Assembly: GCF_011193355.1 (NCBI RefSeq)
Contig: NZ_CP049780.1
Location: 2,718,069-2,782,068, forward strand
Length of the DNA stretch: 64,000 nt
Direction: 5' to 3'
Source of the DNA: Streptomyces sp. JB150
GTDB lineage: Bacteria; Actinomycetota; Actinomycetes; Streptomycetales; Streptomycetaceae
The position numbers and the translations under genes are program-made. How positions within the stretch are numbered: the first letter of the stretch is position 1; the number at the start of each line of letters is the position of its first letter. Positions 27,862-36,473 of the stretch are shown piece by piece. The notes under the pieces were generated by a model. That model was not told the DNA's origin. It ran no database searches and saw nothing but the letters and a program-made list of their open reading frames with translations.

Positions 27862-29334
27862 TCACTTGTAGGCGGCGAAGGCCTTCGTGAAGGCGTACTT
27901 CTCCTGGAGGACGGAGCTGCACGTGGCGTCGGCGTGGTTCTGCGCCCCGCCGGGGCACTGCTTGTCGCGGGTGCCGGACCACATGGACAGCCAGCCGAGG
28001 CCCTTGGCCTTGGCGAAGTTCACCAGCTGGGTTGCGTCGTCGACCGTGAAGACCTCGGTGGTCACATCGTTGACACCGATCATCGGGGTGACGGCGACCG
28101 TCTTCCAGGCGGCGCTGTCGGAGAGTCCGAGGACGCTCTTGAGCTGGGCCTGGGTGGCGGTGGCGGCCTGCTCGGCGTAGGTGCCCATGTCGCCGCTGTA
28201 GGCCGGGCCGTAGTCCATGGCCATGATGTTGACCGTGCTGATCCGCACGCCGTTCCGCTTTGCGTCGGCGAGGAGGCTGACGCCGTCCTGGGTGAGGCCT
28301 TCGGGCATGACCGGGAGGGTGAAGGAGACGTCCAGGCCGGGGTGGCGCTGCTGGAGCGCGGCGATGGCCTGGGCGCGGCGGGTGTTGGCCGCGGCGTTCG
28401 GCAGCGCGCCGCCCTCGACGTCGAAGTCGACCTTGGTGAGCCGGTAGGCGTCGACCACCTTGCCGTAGGCCGCGGCCAGCGCGTCCGCGGAGGAGCAGGC
28501 GGTGGCCAGTTCGCTGCCGGCCGCGCCGCCGAAGGAGACCCGGACGTCGCCGCCCTTGGCGCGCAGGGCGCCGATCTGCCCGGCGACCGCGTCGCTCGCC
28601 AGGTCGGTTACGCCGCCCCACTTGGGGGTGCAGCCGCCGCCGTCGGTGACGAAGGCGAGGTTGTAGTCCTTCACTCCGGTGGCCTCGACGGCGGCGGCCA
28701 GGTCGAAGGCCGGGTACAGGGAGGTGTCGACGTACGGGGCGAAGGCCGCGCCGGAGGGGGTGCCGGTGCTCTGCGTGGGCGCGGGGGCGGTGGGGGCCGG
28801 GGCGGTGGGGGTCGGCTTCGCCGTCTGGGAGGGGGCCGTGGTGGGGGTCGGGGACTGGGTGGGGGCCGGCGTGCGGGTGGGGCGACCGGTCGGCTCGGGG
28901 GTGGCGCCGTCGTCGGTGGAACAGGTGGCGCCGTCGACACGGCAGCCGGTGGGGTCGCCGGTGCCGTTGACGACGAAGCCCACGGTGACGGTCTCGCCGG
29001 GTGCCAGGCCGTCCTTGTCCCAGGCGGGCGGGGCGACCGTGACGTGCTGTCCGCTCACCGTGGACTCGCCGTTCCACAGGGAGCCGAGGCGGGATCCGGC
29101 GGGCAGGTCGAACTCGAGCTTCCAGTCGGTCTTGGCGCGGTCGGTGCCGCTGGTGACGACGTACTGCCCGGTGTAGCCGGTGGACCAGTCGCTGGTCCGC
29201 GTGTACGCGGCGCCGACGCCGGCCGCCTGGGCGGTGCCGGTGAACAGGAGCGCGCCGCCGCCCGCCACGGCCGCCGCGACGACACCGCCGATGGCCTTGT
29301 TCCTGCCGCTGATCCTGCGCCGGTGCGTGCTCAT
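27862..29334 (-). CDS. Secreted GH18 glycosidase (chitinase-like) with N-terminal CBM2-like module
   Basis: 490 residues from ATG 29334; GTG 29349 is an alternative. A signal peptide with RRRISGRNK precedes a hydrophobic run ending at AQA. Residues about 42-138 resemble a type 2 carbohydrate-binding module (Trp residues, Cys131-Cys138). A Pro/Thr linker covers about 145-192 and the GH18 barrel follows. The catalytic DxxDxE is compressed as VDFDVEGG with Asp303, Asp305 and Glu307, and the MDYGP segment lines the active site. GH18 enzymes cleave chitin or other GlcNAc glycans; no DasR-like site was seen upstream, so true chitinase activity is inferred. Confidence 0.88.
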   Translation of the reverse strand: MSTHRRRISGRNKAIGGVVAAAVAGGGALLFTGTAQAAGVGAAYTRTSDWSTGYTGQYVVTSGTDRAKTDWKLEFDLPAGSRLGSLWNGESTVSGQHVTVAPPAWDKDGLAPGETVTVGFVVNGTGDPTGCRVDGATCSTDDGATPEPTGRPTRTPAPTQSPTPTTAPSQTAKPTPTAPAPTAPAPTQSTGTPSGAAFAPYVDTSLYPAFDLAAAVEATGVKDYNLAFVTDGGGCTPKWGGVTDLASDAVAGQIGALRAKGGDVRVSFGGAAGSELATACSSADALAAAYGKVVDAYRLTKVDFDVEGGALPNAAANTRRAQAIAALQQRHPGLDVSFTLPVMPEGLTQDGVSLLADAKRNGVRISTVNIMAMDYGPAYSGDMGTYAEQAATATQAQLKSVLGLSDSAAWKTVAVTPMIGVNDVTTEVFTVDDATQLVNFAKAKGLGWLSMWSGTRDKQCPGGAQNHADATCSSVLQEKYAFTKAFAAYK

Positions 29335-29439
29335 CGTGTGGTGCCTCACTGCTCGGGTTCGGGGTGCGGCAGCACGCTAGCGATCCGGAATCGGGCAAAA
29401 CTCCTCATCCAGGCCGGAGTACGGGATCTTAGGGTGCGC

Positions 29440-30843
29440 TTAAGGAAGGGATCGGGACCGGTTAAAGGTCGCGGCCGTGACGCGCGGTCGGCGTCTTCGC
29501 ACCGCCCCGCGGTGGCCTTTGCGCACCGGCTCCCGGCCGTCCAGCTGGATCCAGACGCGCACCTCGGTGCCGCCGAGCACCGAGCGGCCGATGCGGACGT
29601 CGCCGCCGGTGGACTCCGCGAGCCGGCGCACGATGTCCAGCCCGAGGCCGGTCGAGCCGTCGCTGCCGGAGCCCCGGCCGCGCGCCATCGCCGCCTCGGG
29701 GTCGGCTATGCCGGGGCCCGCGTCCGAGACCAGCACGATCACCGCGTCGTCACCGTTGTGGACGTCGACCGCGAACGCGGTGCCCTCGGGGGTGTGCCGG
29801 AAGACGTTGCCGAGCAGCGCGTCGAGGGCGGCGGCGAGGTCGGCGCGGGCCACGGGGATGCGCACCGGCCGGTCGACCCCGGCCAGGCGCACCGTACGGC
29901 CCTCGTCCTCGGCGAGCGCCGACCAGAACGCCATCCGCTCGCGGACCACCTCGGCCGCGTCGCAGCCGGCGCCCGGACCGGGTGCGGCGGTCTGCGGTCT
30001 GGCCTCGCGGGCGGTGCGGATGATGGTGTCGACCTCGCGCTCCAGCTGGGCGACGGCGGCCCGGGTCTGCTCGGCGGCCGGGCCGTCGCCGAGCGAGGCG
30101 GCGTTGAGCCGCAGCACGGTCAGCGGGGTGCGCAGCCGGTGGGAGAGGTCGGCGGCCAGCTCCCGCTCGTTGGCGAGGAGCTGCACGACCTGGTCGGCCA
30201 TGGAGTTGAACGCGACGGCCGCCAGCCGCAGTTCGGTCGGGCCGTCCTCCGGCACGCGGGCGCCCAGCCTGCCCTCGCCCAGCTCGCGCGCCCCCTCGAC
30301 CAGGCGCTGCGCGGGCCGCACCATGCGCACGCCGAGCCGGTCGGCGACCGCGACCGAGCCGACGATCAGGGCCAGGCCGACCCCGGCGAGCACCGCCCAG
30401 GCGGTGCCGACGCCCTTGCTGACGGCGGTGTCCGGGATGTACACCTCGACGACGGCGAACCGGCCCGAGCTGAGCGCGACCGGCTGGAGCAGCGCGGAAC
30501 CGCCGGGCACCTCGGCGGTGGAGGCACGGCCCAGCTTCCGGGTGGCGGCGATGTCCGCGTCGGCGGCCCGCTGCCGGCCGATCTCGACGGGGCCGGTGCC
30601 GTCCGCCGCCGGGATGTGCACGGCCATCCCGGCGGCGGAGCCGGCGGCGGCCACGACGCGTTCCAGCTGGGCGCGGTCGGTGGTGATGGACAGGGCGGGG
30701 GCGATCTCGGCGGCGTCCCGCTCGGCGTCGGAGAAGGCGCGGTCGCGGGCCATCTCCTTGATGACGAGCCCGAGCGGCACGGCGAAGGCCACGACGACCA
30801 TGGCGGTGACCGCGAGCGCGACCTTCACCAGGGCCCACCTCAT
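29440..30843 (-). CDS. Two-component sensor histidine kinase
   Basis: 467 residues. Two membrane segments (about 7-27 and 147-168) enclose an extracellular sensor domain of about 115 residues; a HAMP domain follows (RMVRPAQRLVEGARELGEG). The H-box is ADLSHRLRTPLTVL with phosphorylated His235. The ATP-binding domain has LGNVFRHTPEG (N-box), SDAGPGIAD (G1) and GSTGLGLDIVRRL (G2). The ATG overlaps the response regulator stop by four bases (ATGA), so they are an operon with the regulator first. The signal is unknown. Confidence 0.93.
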   Translation of the reverse strand: MRWALVKVALAVTAMVVVAFAVPLGLVIKEMARDRAFSDAERDAAEIAPALSITTDRAQLERVVAAAGSAAGMAVHIPAADGTGPVEIGRQRAADADIAATRKLGRASTAEVPGGSALLQPVALSSGRFAVVEVYIPDTAVSKGVGTAWAVLAGVGLALIVGSVAVADRLGVRMVRPAQRLVEGARELGEGRLGARVPEDGPTELRLAAVAFNSMADQVVQLLANERELAADLSHRLRTPLTVLRLNAASLGDGPAAEQTRAAVAQLEREVDTIIRTAREARPQTAAPGPGAGCDAAEVVRERMAFWSALAEDEGRTVRLAGVDRPVRIPVARADLAAALDALLGNVFRHTPEGTAFAVDVHNGDDAVIVLVSDAGPGIADPEAAMARGRGSGSDGSTGLGLDIVRRLAESTGGDVRIGRSVLGGTEVRVWIQLDGREPVRKGHRGAVRRRRPRVTAATFNRSRSLP

Positions 30844-31574
30844 CGCGCGGGCTCCCCTGCCGGGGGCGGCGCCGACGAGGGCCGCGCCGCCGGGGGCTCC
30901 AGTTTCACGCCGACTCCGCGCAGGGTGTGCAGATAGCGCGGGCGGGCCGCCGTCTCGCCCAGCTTGCGGCGCAGCCAGGACAGATGGACGTCGATGGTCT
31001 GGTCGTCGCCGTAGGACTGCTGCCAGACCTCCGCGAGCAGTTGCCGGCGGGGGACGACCACGCCGGGGCGGGCGGCGAGGAAGGCGAGCAGGTCGAACTC
31101 ACGGCGGGTCAGGTCCAGGCGTACGCCGTTCAGTTCGGCCTGGCGGCGCAGTGGGTCGACGGTGAGCCCGCCCACCCGCAGCGCCGGGGAGGCCGGGGCC
31201 TGGTCCGTGCCCGCGCGGGAGCGGCGCAGCACGGCGGCCATCCGCGCGGACAGGTGCTCCACGGAGAACGGCTTGGTCAGGTAGTCGTCGGCGCCCGCGT
31301 TCAGCAGGCGGACGATCTCCGTCTCGTCGTCCCGGGCGGTGGCGATGATGACGGGGACGTCGGTGATGCCGCGCAGCATCTTCAGGGCCTCGGACCCGTC
31401 CAGATCGGGCAGTCCGAGGTCGAGGACGACCACGTCGAAACGGTGATGGGCGACCTCGCGCAGCGCCTCCAGCGCGGTGCCGACACTGCGCACGGTGTGG
31501 GCCGCGTCGGTCAGATGCCGGATGAGCGCGGAGCGTACGAACTGGTCGTCCTCGACCACGAGCACACTTGCCAT
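30840..31574 (-). CDS. OmpR/PhoB-type response regulator
   Basis: 244 residues from ATG 31574, where the receiver domain begins directly (MASVLVVEDD). Phosphate acceptor Asp52 lies in VVLDLGLPD, the switch Thr in IATARDD and the conserved Lys in LTKPFS. A linker of about 20 residues leads to a winged-helix DNA-binding domain (LTRREFDLLAFLA to LRRKLGETAARPRYLHTLRG). No Shine-Dalgarno sequence is visible, so the transcript may start near the ATG. It partners the kinase encoded next. Confidence 0.93.
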   Translation of the reverse strand: MASVLVVEDDQFVRSALIRHLTDAAHTVRSVGTALEALREVAHHRFDVVVLDLGLPDLDGSEALKMLRGITDVPVIIATARDDETEIVRLLNAGADDYLTKPFSVEHLSARMAAVLRRSRAGTDQAPASPALRVGGLTVDPLRRQAELNGVRLDLTRREFDLLAFLAARPGVVVPRRQLLAEVWQQSYGDDQTIDVHLSWLRRKLGETAARPRYLHTLRGVGVKLEPPAARPSSAPPPAGEPAR

Positions 31575-31753
31575 GCGCCGCACCGTACGCCATGCGGGCG
31601 ACACGGGTCCGGGCCCTGTGGACAACCGGCGGGTTGTGGACAACCCCCGTGCCGGCGACGGCGGTGACTGTGACGGCTGGGACCGCAGTGGCCGGACGGG
31701 AGTGGGGGCAGCGGGCGGACAGGAGTGGCGTGCGTGGGGCAGTATGGCCCGCG

Positions 31754-32278
31754 ATGCTCAGAGGAGTCGTACACGTACTGGCCTGGTCGCTCGCCACCGG
31801 CGCGGCGACCACCCTGTCGTGGTGGGGCGTTCACACCGTGATGGCGGGAACTGCCTACGATCCGCCGCGCGCCCTTCCGGTCGTCTCGGCCGAGCCCACC
31901 GCCGTGCCGGACGAGCCGCCGCCCACCTCGGCGAGCACCCGCCGCCCGCAGCCGCCGACGAGCGCCCCCGCCGCCACGCGCCGCCCGGACCCGGCACCGT
32001 CCCGGACCCCGGCCGCCCGGCCGAGCGCGTCCCCGCCGGCCTCCGCGACCGCGTCCGGCCGGGTGCGCAGCTACACCACCGAGGGCGGCCGGGCCGTGTT
32101 CGACCTGGGCGAGAGCTCCGCGACGCTGGTGTCGGCGACACCGGGGGCGGGCTGGTCGATGCAGGTGTGGAAGACGCAGACGTGGATCCGGGTGGAGTTC
32201 AGTTCGGGCGCCGAGCGGGTGTCGGTCTTCTGCACCTGGCACGACGGCCCGCCGCGCGTGGAGATCGGCACGTACTGA
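31754..32278 (+). CDS. Membrane-anchored or secreted protein of unknown function
   Basis: 174 residues from ATG 31754; an in-frame GTG at 31730 is possible. An N-terminal hydrophobic segment (MLRGVVHVLAWSLATGA to about residue 28) is an anchor or signal. A Pro/Ser/Thr/Arg-rich linker (about 45-100) leads to a compact C-terminal domain of about 70 residues, beta-rich with tryptophans and one cysteine (VFCTWHDGPPRVEIGTY). It diverges from the response regulator gene. No known domain is recognised; an exported surface protein is the best description. Confidence 0.75.
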   Translation: MLRGVVHVLAWSLATGAATTLSWWGVHTVMAGTAYDPPRALPVVSAEPTAVPDEPPPTSASTRRPQPPTSAPAATRRPDPAPSRTPAARPSASPPASATASGRVRSYTTEGGRAVFDLGESSATLVSATPGAGWSMQVWKTQTWIRVEFSSGAERVSVFCTWHDGPPRVEIGTY

Positions 32279-32385
32279 GGCGGCCGCGAGCGCGTGGAAC
32301 GCGTGGCGCGCTCGGAGTGCATGGCGCGCGTGGCGCGGCGTGGCGCGCGTGGCGCGCACTGTGGCGGCGGGAGCGGACGGCGGAG

Positions 32386-33255
32386 TCAGCGGAAGACGGA
32401 CTCCGGGGGCGCGGGTGAGGCGACCGCCGCCGCGTCCGTGACGGGGGAGGCGCCGCCGGTGAAGTCGGTGAGCGCCCTGCCGTGTTCGACCCGGCCCGGG
32501 TGCGGGTCGGAGGCGGCCCGGCGGGTCAGCTCGGCGACCGGCAGGGGCAGGTCGGAGGCGACGAGTACGGCGTTGCCGAACCGCTTGCCGCGCAGCACGG
32601 CCGGGTCGGCGACCAGCGCCAGCTCGGCGAACCGGGCCGCGGCGGTGGCGATCTGGCCGCGCAGGTGGGCGAGGGGCGGGCCGTCGGCGAGGTTCGCGGC
32701 GTAGACACCGCCGGGCTTCAGCGCCCTGCGGACCTCGTCCAGGAACTCCGTCGAGGTGAGGTGGGCGGGGGTGCGGGCGCCGCTGAAGACATCGGCGATG
32801 ACCAGGTCGGCCCAGCCGTCCGCGACCTTGGCGAGCCCTTCCCGCGCGTCCGTCGAGCGCACCCGGATGCGCGCGTTCGGCGCCAGCGGCAGCTCTCTGC
32901 GGACCAGTTGGACGAGGGGCGCGTCCCGCTCGACGACCTGCTGGGTGGAGCGGGGGCGGGTGGCGGCGACGTAGCGCGCCAGGGTCAGGGCGCCGCCGCC
33001 GAGGTGGACGGCGGTCAGGGGCCGGCCGGGCGGGGCGGCGAGGTCGATGACATGGCCGAGCCGCCGCTGGTACTCGAACGACAGATACGCCGGATCGTCC
33101 AGGTCAACGTGCGACTGCGGCGCCCCGTCGATCAGCAGCGTCCAGGCCCGCGCCCGGTCCCGGTCGGGTATCAGCTGCGCCAGCCCACCGTCCACGGCCT
33201 CGACGACCCCCTCCGCGGCACCCCCCGCCCGCCGGGCCTTCCTGGACTTTCCCAT
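32386..33255 (-). CDS. Spermidine synthase-like SAM-binding protein
   Basis: 289 residues. The middle part is a Rossmann methyltransferase fold of the spermidine synthase type: LTAVHLGGGALTLARYVA is the SAM-binding motif I, VVERDAPLVQLVR the acidic loop and ADLVIADVFSGARTPAHLTS the substrate-binding strand. The N-terminal beta hairpin of true polyamine synthases is short here (LLIDGAPQSHVDLDDPAYLSFEYQRR). Many such actinobacterial proteins are of unknown activity, so aminopropyl transfer is uncertain. The C-terminus is disordered. Confidence 0.78.
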   Translation of the reverse strand: MGKSRKARRAGGAAEGVVEAVDGGLAQLIPDRDRARAWTLLIDGAPQSHVDLDDPAYLSFEYQRRLGHVIDLAAPPGRPLTAVHLGGGALTLARYVAATRPRSTQQVVERDAPLVQLVRRELPLAPNARIRVRSTDAREGLAKVADGWADLVIADVFSGARTPAHLTSTEFLDEVRRALKPGGVYAANLADGPPLAHLRGQIATAAARFAELALVADPAVLRGKRFGNAVLVASDLPLPVAELTRRAASDPHPGRVEHGRALTDFTGGASPVTDAAAVASPAPPESVFR

Positions 33256-33414
33256 CCAGCCATTATCAGGGCACCGGGCTGGAGCGGCGCAGCAGGCAGG
33301 GGAGGGCGACGAGTGCGGGCTCGGTGGGCCCCCGCCTGGCGACCGGTAGACCGCAGGGCCGGGAGGTCGACGGCCCGTAGGCCGGCCCGGCGGCCGACGG
33401 GCCCACCCCGGTCG

Positions 33415-33813
33415 TCAGCGGCAGCTGTCCGCCGCCGCGATGATCCGGGCCGCCTCCCCCAGCGCCCGGCGCAGGACGGCGGGGTCGGTGGCGGTGTCGG
33501 ACTCGCCGGGTGGGAGGAGCCAGCAGGTGCAGTCGCCGTCGGGGGTGCCGGGGGCGGCCGGTGCGGGGACGAGGCTGAGGCCGCGGCCGTCGGTCTCCGT
33601 ACAGGTGCTGCCGGGGACGTCCCAGGCCGCCGCGGTGCCGGGCGGCACCAGGAAGCCGAGGGTGTCGCCGTGGTCGTCGTGCAGGACGGGGCCGACGCCG
33701 TCCCCGTCGCCGCGCCGCAGGATGTCGACCGCCTCGAGGCCCTGCCGGGCCGGGACCGTCACCAGGTCCCAGGCGGCCTGCGCGTACGTGTCGGTGCTCT
33801 GGCTGGTCTCCAT
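33415..33813 (-). CDS. Conserved protein of unknown function
   Basis: 132 residues from ATG 33813, with GGAGG 7 bases upstream; the frame extends further 5' without a ribosome site. The sequence is soluble, with a TVPARQGLEAVDIL start, four cysteines (one in DCTCWLLPPG) and a helical ALGEAARIIAAADSC end. The WDLVTVPARQGLEAV start, aromatic/cysteine middle and helical tail recall small actinobacterial proteins sometimes linked to primase-polymerase N-terminal domains, but this is weak. It diverges from the TPR regulator. Confidence 0.65.
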   Translation of the reverse strand: METSQSTDTYAQAAWDLVTVPARQGLEAVDILRRGDGDGVGPVLHDDHGDTLGFLVPPGTAAAWDVPGSTCTETDGRGLSLVPAPAAPGTPDGDCTCWLLPPGESDTATDPAVLRRALGEAARIIAAADSCR

Positions 33814-34129
33814 CCCGGCCTCCACCACGGAACCCCTCCTTGCGCCGGCGGTTCGGGAGTCGGGCGGCTCCCGGTCCGTCGTGTCCAACGCGCGACGGCG
33901 TCAACGGCAACGGCGGAAGACCGCCGCAAAGGATGGCAGTTCATGGCAGATGACGGATGACATATCCGGTTTTGTAGCCAAACACAGCGTGCCGAACCGG
34001 CGACAGCAGGTACGTTCTTGCCCGCCGGAAATCAAGGGCCTGACACCGATAAAGCCAGCAACAGGGCAGTTTGGTCAACTCGGCCCGGATTCCGGCACGG
34101 TTCGACGGTTCGCACGAGAGGACCCGGCC
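33814..34129. other. Intergenic region before the TPR regulator
   Basis: 316 bases between divergent genes. CGGCGG-AAGA-CCGCCG at 33911-33926 is a small stable hairpin with a GNRA-like loop. The stretch 33950-34020 is unusually AT-rich for this genome and probably carries the regulator promoter, but no clear -35/-10 pair is visible. Confidence 0.4.
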
Positions 34130-35599
34130 ATGGCGTCGTCAACGGTGACCTCGTCTCAGCCCAGTCGGCCGCCGCGGCCGAACCTCGCCTTCCGGCAGCT
34201 GCGCGGGCGGCGATCGCCGGCCGAGTTCGCGGCGGCGGTACGCCGGGCCGCGCGGGAGATCGGCGAGCGGGTCAGCTGTGACGCGCGCTACATCGGCCGG
34301 GTGGAGGCGGGCGAGATCCGCTGTCCCAACTACGCGTACGAGCGGGTGTTCCTGCACATGTTCCCCGGCCGCACGCTCACCGACCTGGGGTTCGCACCCC
34401 GTTCGTCCGTCCGCGGACGCGGGGCGCGCGCCGCCGCGGACACCACCCCCGCGCACGACCGGATCCGGCCGCACACCACCGGTGAGACGGGTGCGGGGTT
34501 TGAACCGTATGACCCGCCGTACCCGCAGTATCCGTACGACCTGTCCGACCCGTACGGCCCGCACACCGACTACGAGGAGAGCGACGTGCTGCGTCGCGCA
34601 TTCATGACCGGCGGTGGCGCCACCGTGGCCGCCGCCTCGCTCGCCCCCATCGGGCTCGCCCTCGACGCGAGGGCCGCGCAGCGCCCCGTCCGCCGCGTCG
34701 GGGCGAGCGAGGCGAGCGCCCTGGAGGACGCCGTCCGCCGGATCCGGCTGCTCGACGACCGGCACGGCGCCGACGGCCTCTACCGGCGCGCGGCGGCCCC
34801 GCTGCGCGCCGCGTACGCGCTCCTGGACGCCGGTACGACCCGGCAGGCGACCGCCGACCGGCTGCACTCCGGCGCCGGTGAGCTCGCCATCTCGGTGGGC
34901 TGGCTGGCGCACGACTCCGGCCGGTTCGACGACGCGCGGTCGCACTACGCGGAGGCGCTGGCCACCGCGCGGATGACCGGTGACGACGCGCTGGAGGCGC
35001 ACGCCTTCTGCAACACGGCCTTCCTCGCGCGGGACGCCGGGCGCCCCCGGGAGGCGGTGCGCGCCGCGCAGGCCGCTCAGCGCATCGCGCGCCCCCTGGG
35101 CTCGTCCCGGCTGATGTCGCTGCTCGCGCTGCGCGAGGCGGGCGGCTGGGCGGGGCTCGCCGACCGCGCGGGCTGCGAACAGGCCCTCACGCGCGCGCAG
35201 GCCCTCTTCGCGCGGGGCCCCGCGGACGCCGACCCGGAGTGGATGAGCTTCTACGGCGAGGCCGAGCTGGAGGGGCTCGAAGCGCAGTGCTGGTCGGCCC
35301 TGGGCGACTGGCAGCGTGCCGCGCGCCACGCGGGGCGGGCGGCGCGGCTCCAGGACCCGCACTTCACCCGGAACATCGCGCTGTACACCGCGGAACTGGC
35401 GGACGACCTCGCCCGCGGCGGCCACCCGGACGAGGCGGCCGCCGCGGGGATGCGGGTGCTGGACCTGCTGGACCAGGTGCAGTCGTCACGGGTGCAGACG
35501 ATGCTGGCGGGCACAGCGCGGGTGCTGCTGCCGCACCGGCGGGCGGCCGGGGTGTCGGAGTTCCTGGACCGGCACGCGGGGCCGGCGCGTACGGCGTGA
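34130..35599 (+). CDS. XRE/TPR-type regulatory protein
   Basis: 489 residues; GAGAGG lies 8 bases before the ATG. Residues about 20-80 resemble a helix-turn-helix (FAAAVRRAAREIGERVSCDA, YIGRVEAGEIRCPNYAYERV). A Tyr/Pro-rich linker (FEPYDPPYPQYPYDLSDPYG) and a hydrophobic AFMTGGGATVAAASLAP patch follow. From about residue 200 to the end are repeated helical hairpins of the TPR type (ARSHYAEALATARMTGDDAL). The layout resembles Streptomyces NsdA-like regulators of development and antibiotic production. Ligand and targets are unknown. Confidence 0.8.
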   Translation: MASSTVTSSQPSRPPRPNLAFRQLRGRRSPAEFAAAVRRAAREIGERVSCDARYIGRVEAGEIRCPNYAYERVFLHMFPGRTLTDLGFAPRSSVRGRGARAAADTTPAHDRIRPHTTGETGAGFEPYDPPYPQYPYDLSDPYGPHTDYEESDVLRRAFMTGGGATVAAASLAPIGLALDARAAQRPVRRVGASEASALEDAVRRIRLLDDRHGADGLYRRAAAPLRAAYALLDAGTTRQATADRLHSGAGELAISVGWLAHDSGRFDDARSHYAEALATARMTGDDALEAHAFCNTAFLARDAGRPREAVRAAQAAQRIARPLGSSRLMSLLALREAGGWAGLADRAGCEQALTRAQALFARGPADADPEWMSFYGEAELEGLEAQCWSALGDWQRAARHAGRAARLQDPHFTRNIALYTAELADDLARGGHPDEAAAAGMRVLDLLDQVQSSRVQTMLAGTARVLLPHRRAAGVSEFLDRHAGPARTA

Positions 35600-35721
35600 G
35601 CCGGCCGCAGCCGGGACAGTGACCGCGCGCGGTGACGGGACGGTGACCGCGCGGGGAGGACCGGGGCGCGTGGTTGCCTGATGAGGGAAGCAGCCGCCGC
35701 CGCGCCACGCTCGGCGACGGC

Positions 35722-36318
35722 TCAGCCCGCCAGGTGCCCCACGTCGTTCCAGCTTTCGACCGCCGGTTCGCCGTAGGCCCAGCCCAGGACCGACAGGGAC
35801 GTCGGGTTGAGGCGGATGCGGGAGGCGAAGGAGATCGGCAGGCCCAGCCAGCGGGCGCCGATGGTGCGCAGGATGTGACCGTGGGCGAAGACGAGGACGT
35901 CGCGGTCGGCCTCGCGGGCCCAGGCGACGACCTCGTCCGCGCGGGCGCTCACCTCGGCCAGGGTCTCGCCGTCGGGGACGCCGTCGCGCCAGATGAGCCA
36001 GCCGGGACGTATCGCGTGGATCTCGGCCGGGGTCATGCCCTCGTACGCGCCGTAGTGGAACTCCATCAGCGTGTCCCAGGTCTGCGCGCGGTCCCCGAAC
36101 CCGGCGAGTTCGCAGGTCTCGCGCGCGCGGGAGAGCGGGCTGGTGCGCACCTCGGCACCGGGCAGGCCGTCGAACGGCGCCCGGTGCAGCCGCTCGCCCA
36201 GCAGCTTCGCGCCGCGCCGGCCCTCGTCGAGCAAGGGGACGTCGGTCCTGCCGGTGTGCTTTCCGGACAGCGACCACTCGGTCTGTCCGTGCCGGGCCAA
36301 CAGGATGCGCGGTGCCAT
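35722..36318 (-). CDS. Histidine phosphatase (phosphoglycerate mutase-like)
   Basis: 198 residues from ATG 36318 with GGAAAGG upstream. The catalytic [11 protein letters not shown] motif is at residues 6-16, the second conserved histidine in [19 protein letters not shown]. The [15 protein letters not shown] segment supplies the phosphate-pocket arginine. This is a cofactor-independent dPGM/CobC/GpmB-type phosphatase, cytoplasmic. Its length suits a phosphatase of small sugar phosphates or nucleotides rather than the glycolytic mutase; the substrate is not readable. Confidence 0.88.
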   Translation of the reverse strand: MAPRILLARHGQTEWSLSGKHTGRTDVPLLDEGRRGAKLLGERLHRAPFDGLPGAEVRTSPLSRARETCELAGFGDRAQTWDTLMEFHYGAYEGMTPAEIHAIRPGWLIWRDGVPDGETLAEVSARADEVVAWAREADRDVLVFAHGHILRTIGARWLGLPISFASRIRLNPTSLSVLGWAYGEPAVESWNDVGHLAG

Positions 36319-36473
36319 GAATGACCTTTCCGGGGAAACCAGAGGCGGAACACGTCCATCATCGCGCACGCTGTGTGGGGGCAACCCCGGGGGCGATCTC
36401 TGCGTCTTTGAAGGCCGGAGCGCCCTTGAGAGGCGCTATCTCGACACATGAGACGAAGGGGGAGGGCGATCGG

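Noticed and set aside
29416..29440. Terminator or riboswitch between GH18 and kinase genes
   Set aside because: No stable hairpin could be drawn in the AT-richer stretch.
27706..30936. 1076-residue plus-strand frame
   Set aside because: Runs antisense through the GH18 and histidine kinase genes; Gly/Val/Arg repeats and no domain.
32280..32370. Repeats of GTGGCGCG after the membrane-anchored protein gene
   Set aside because: Short low-complexity run; probably slippage, with no defined unit worth annotating.
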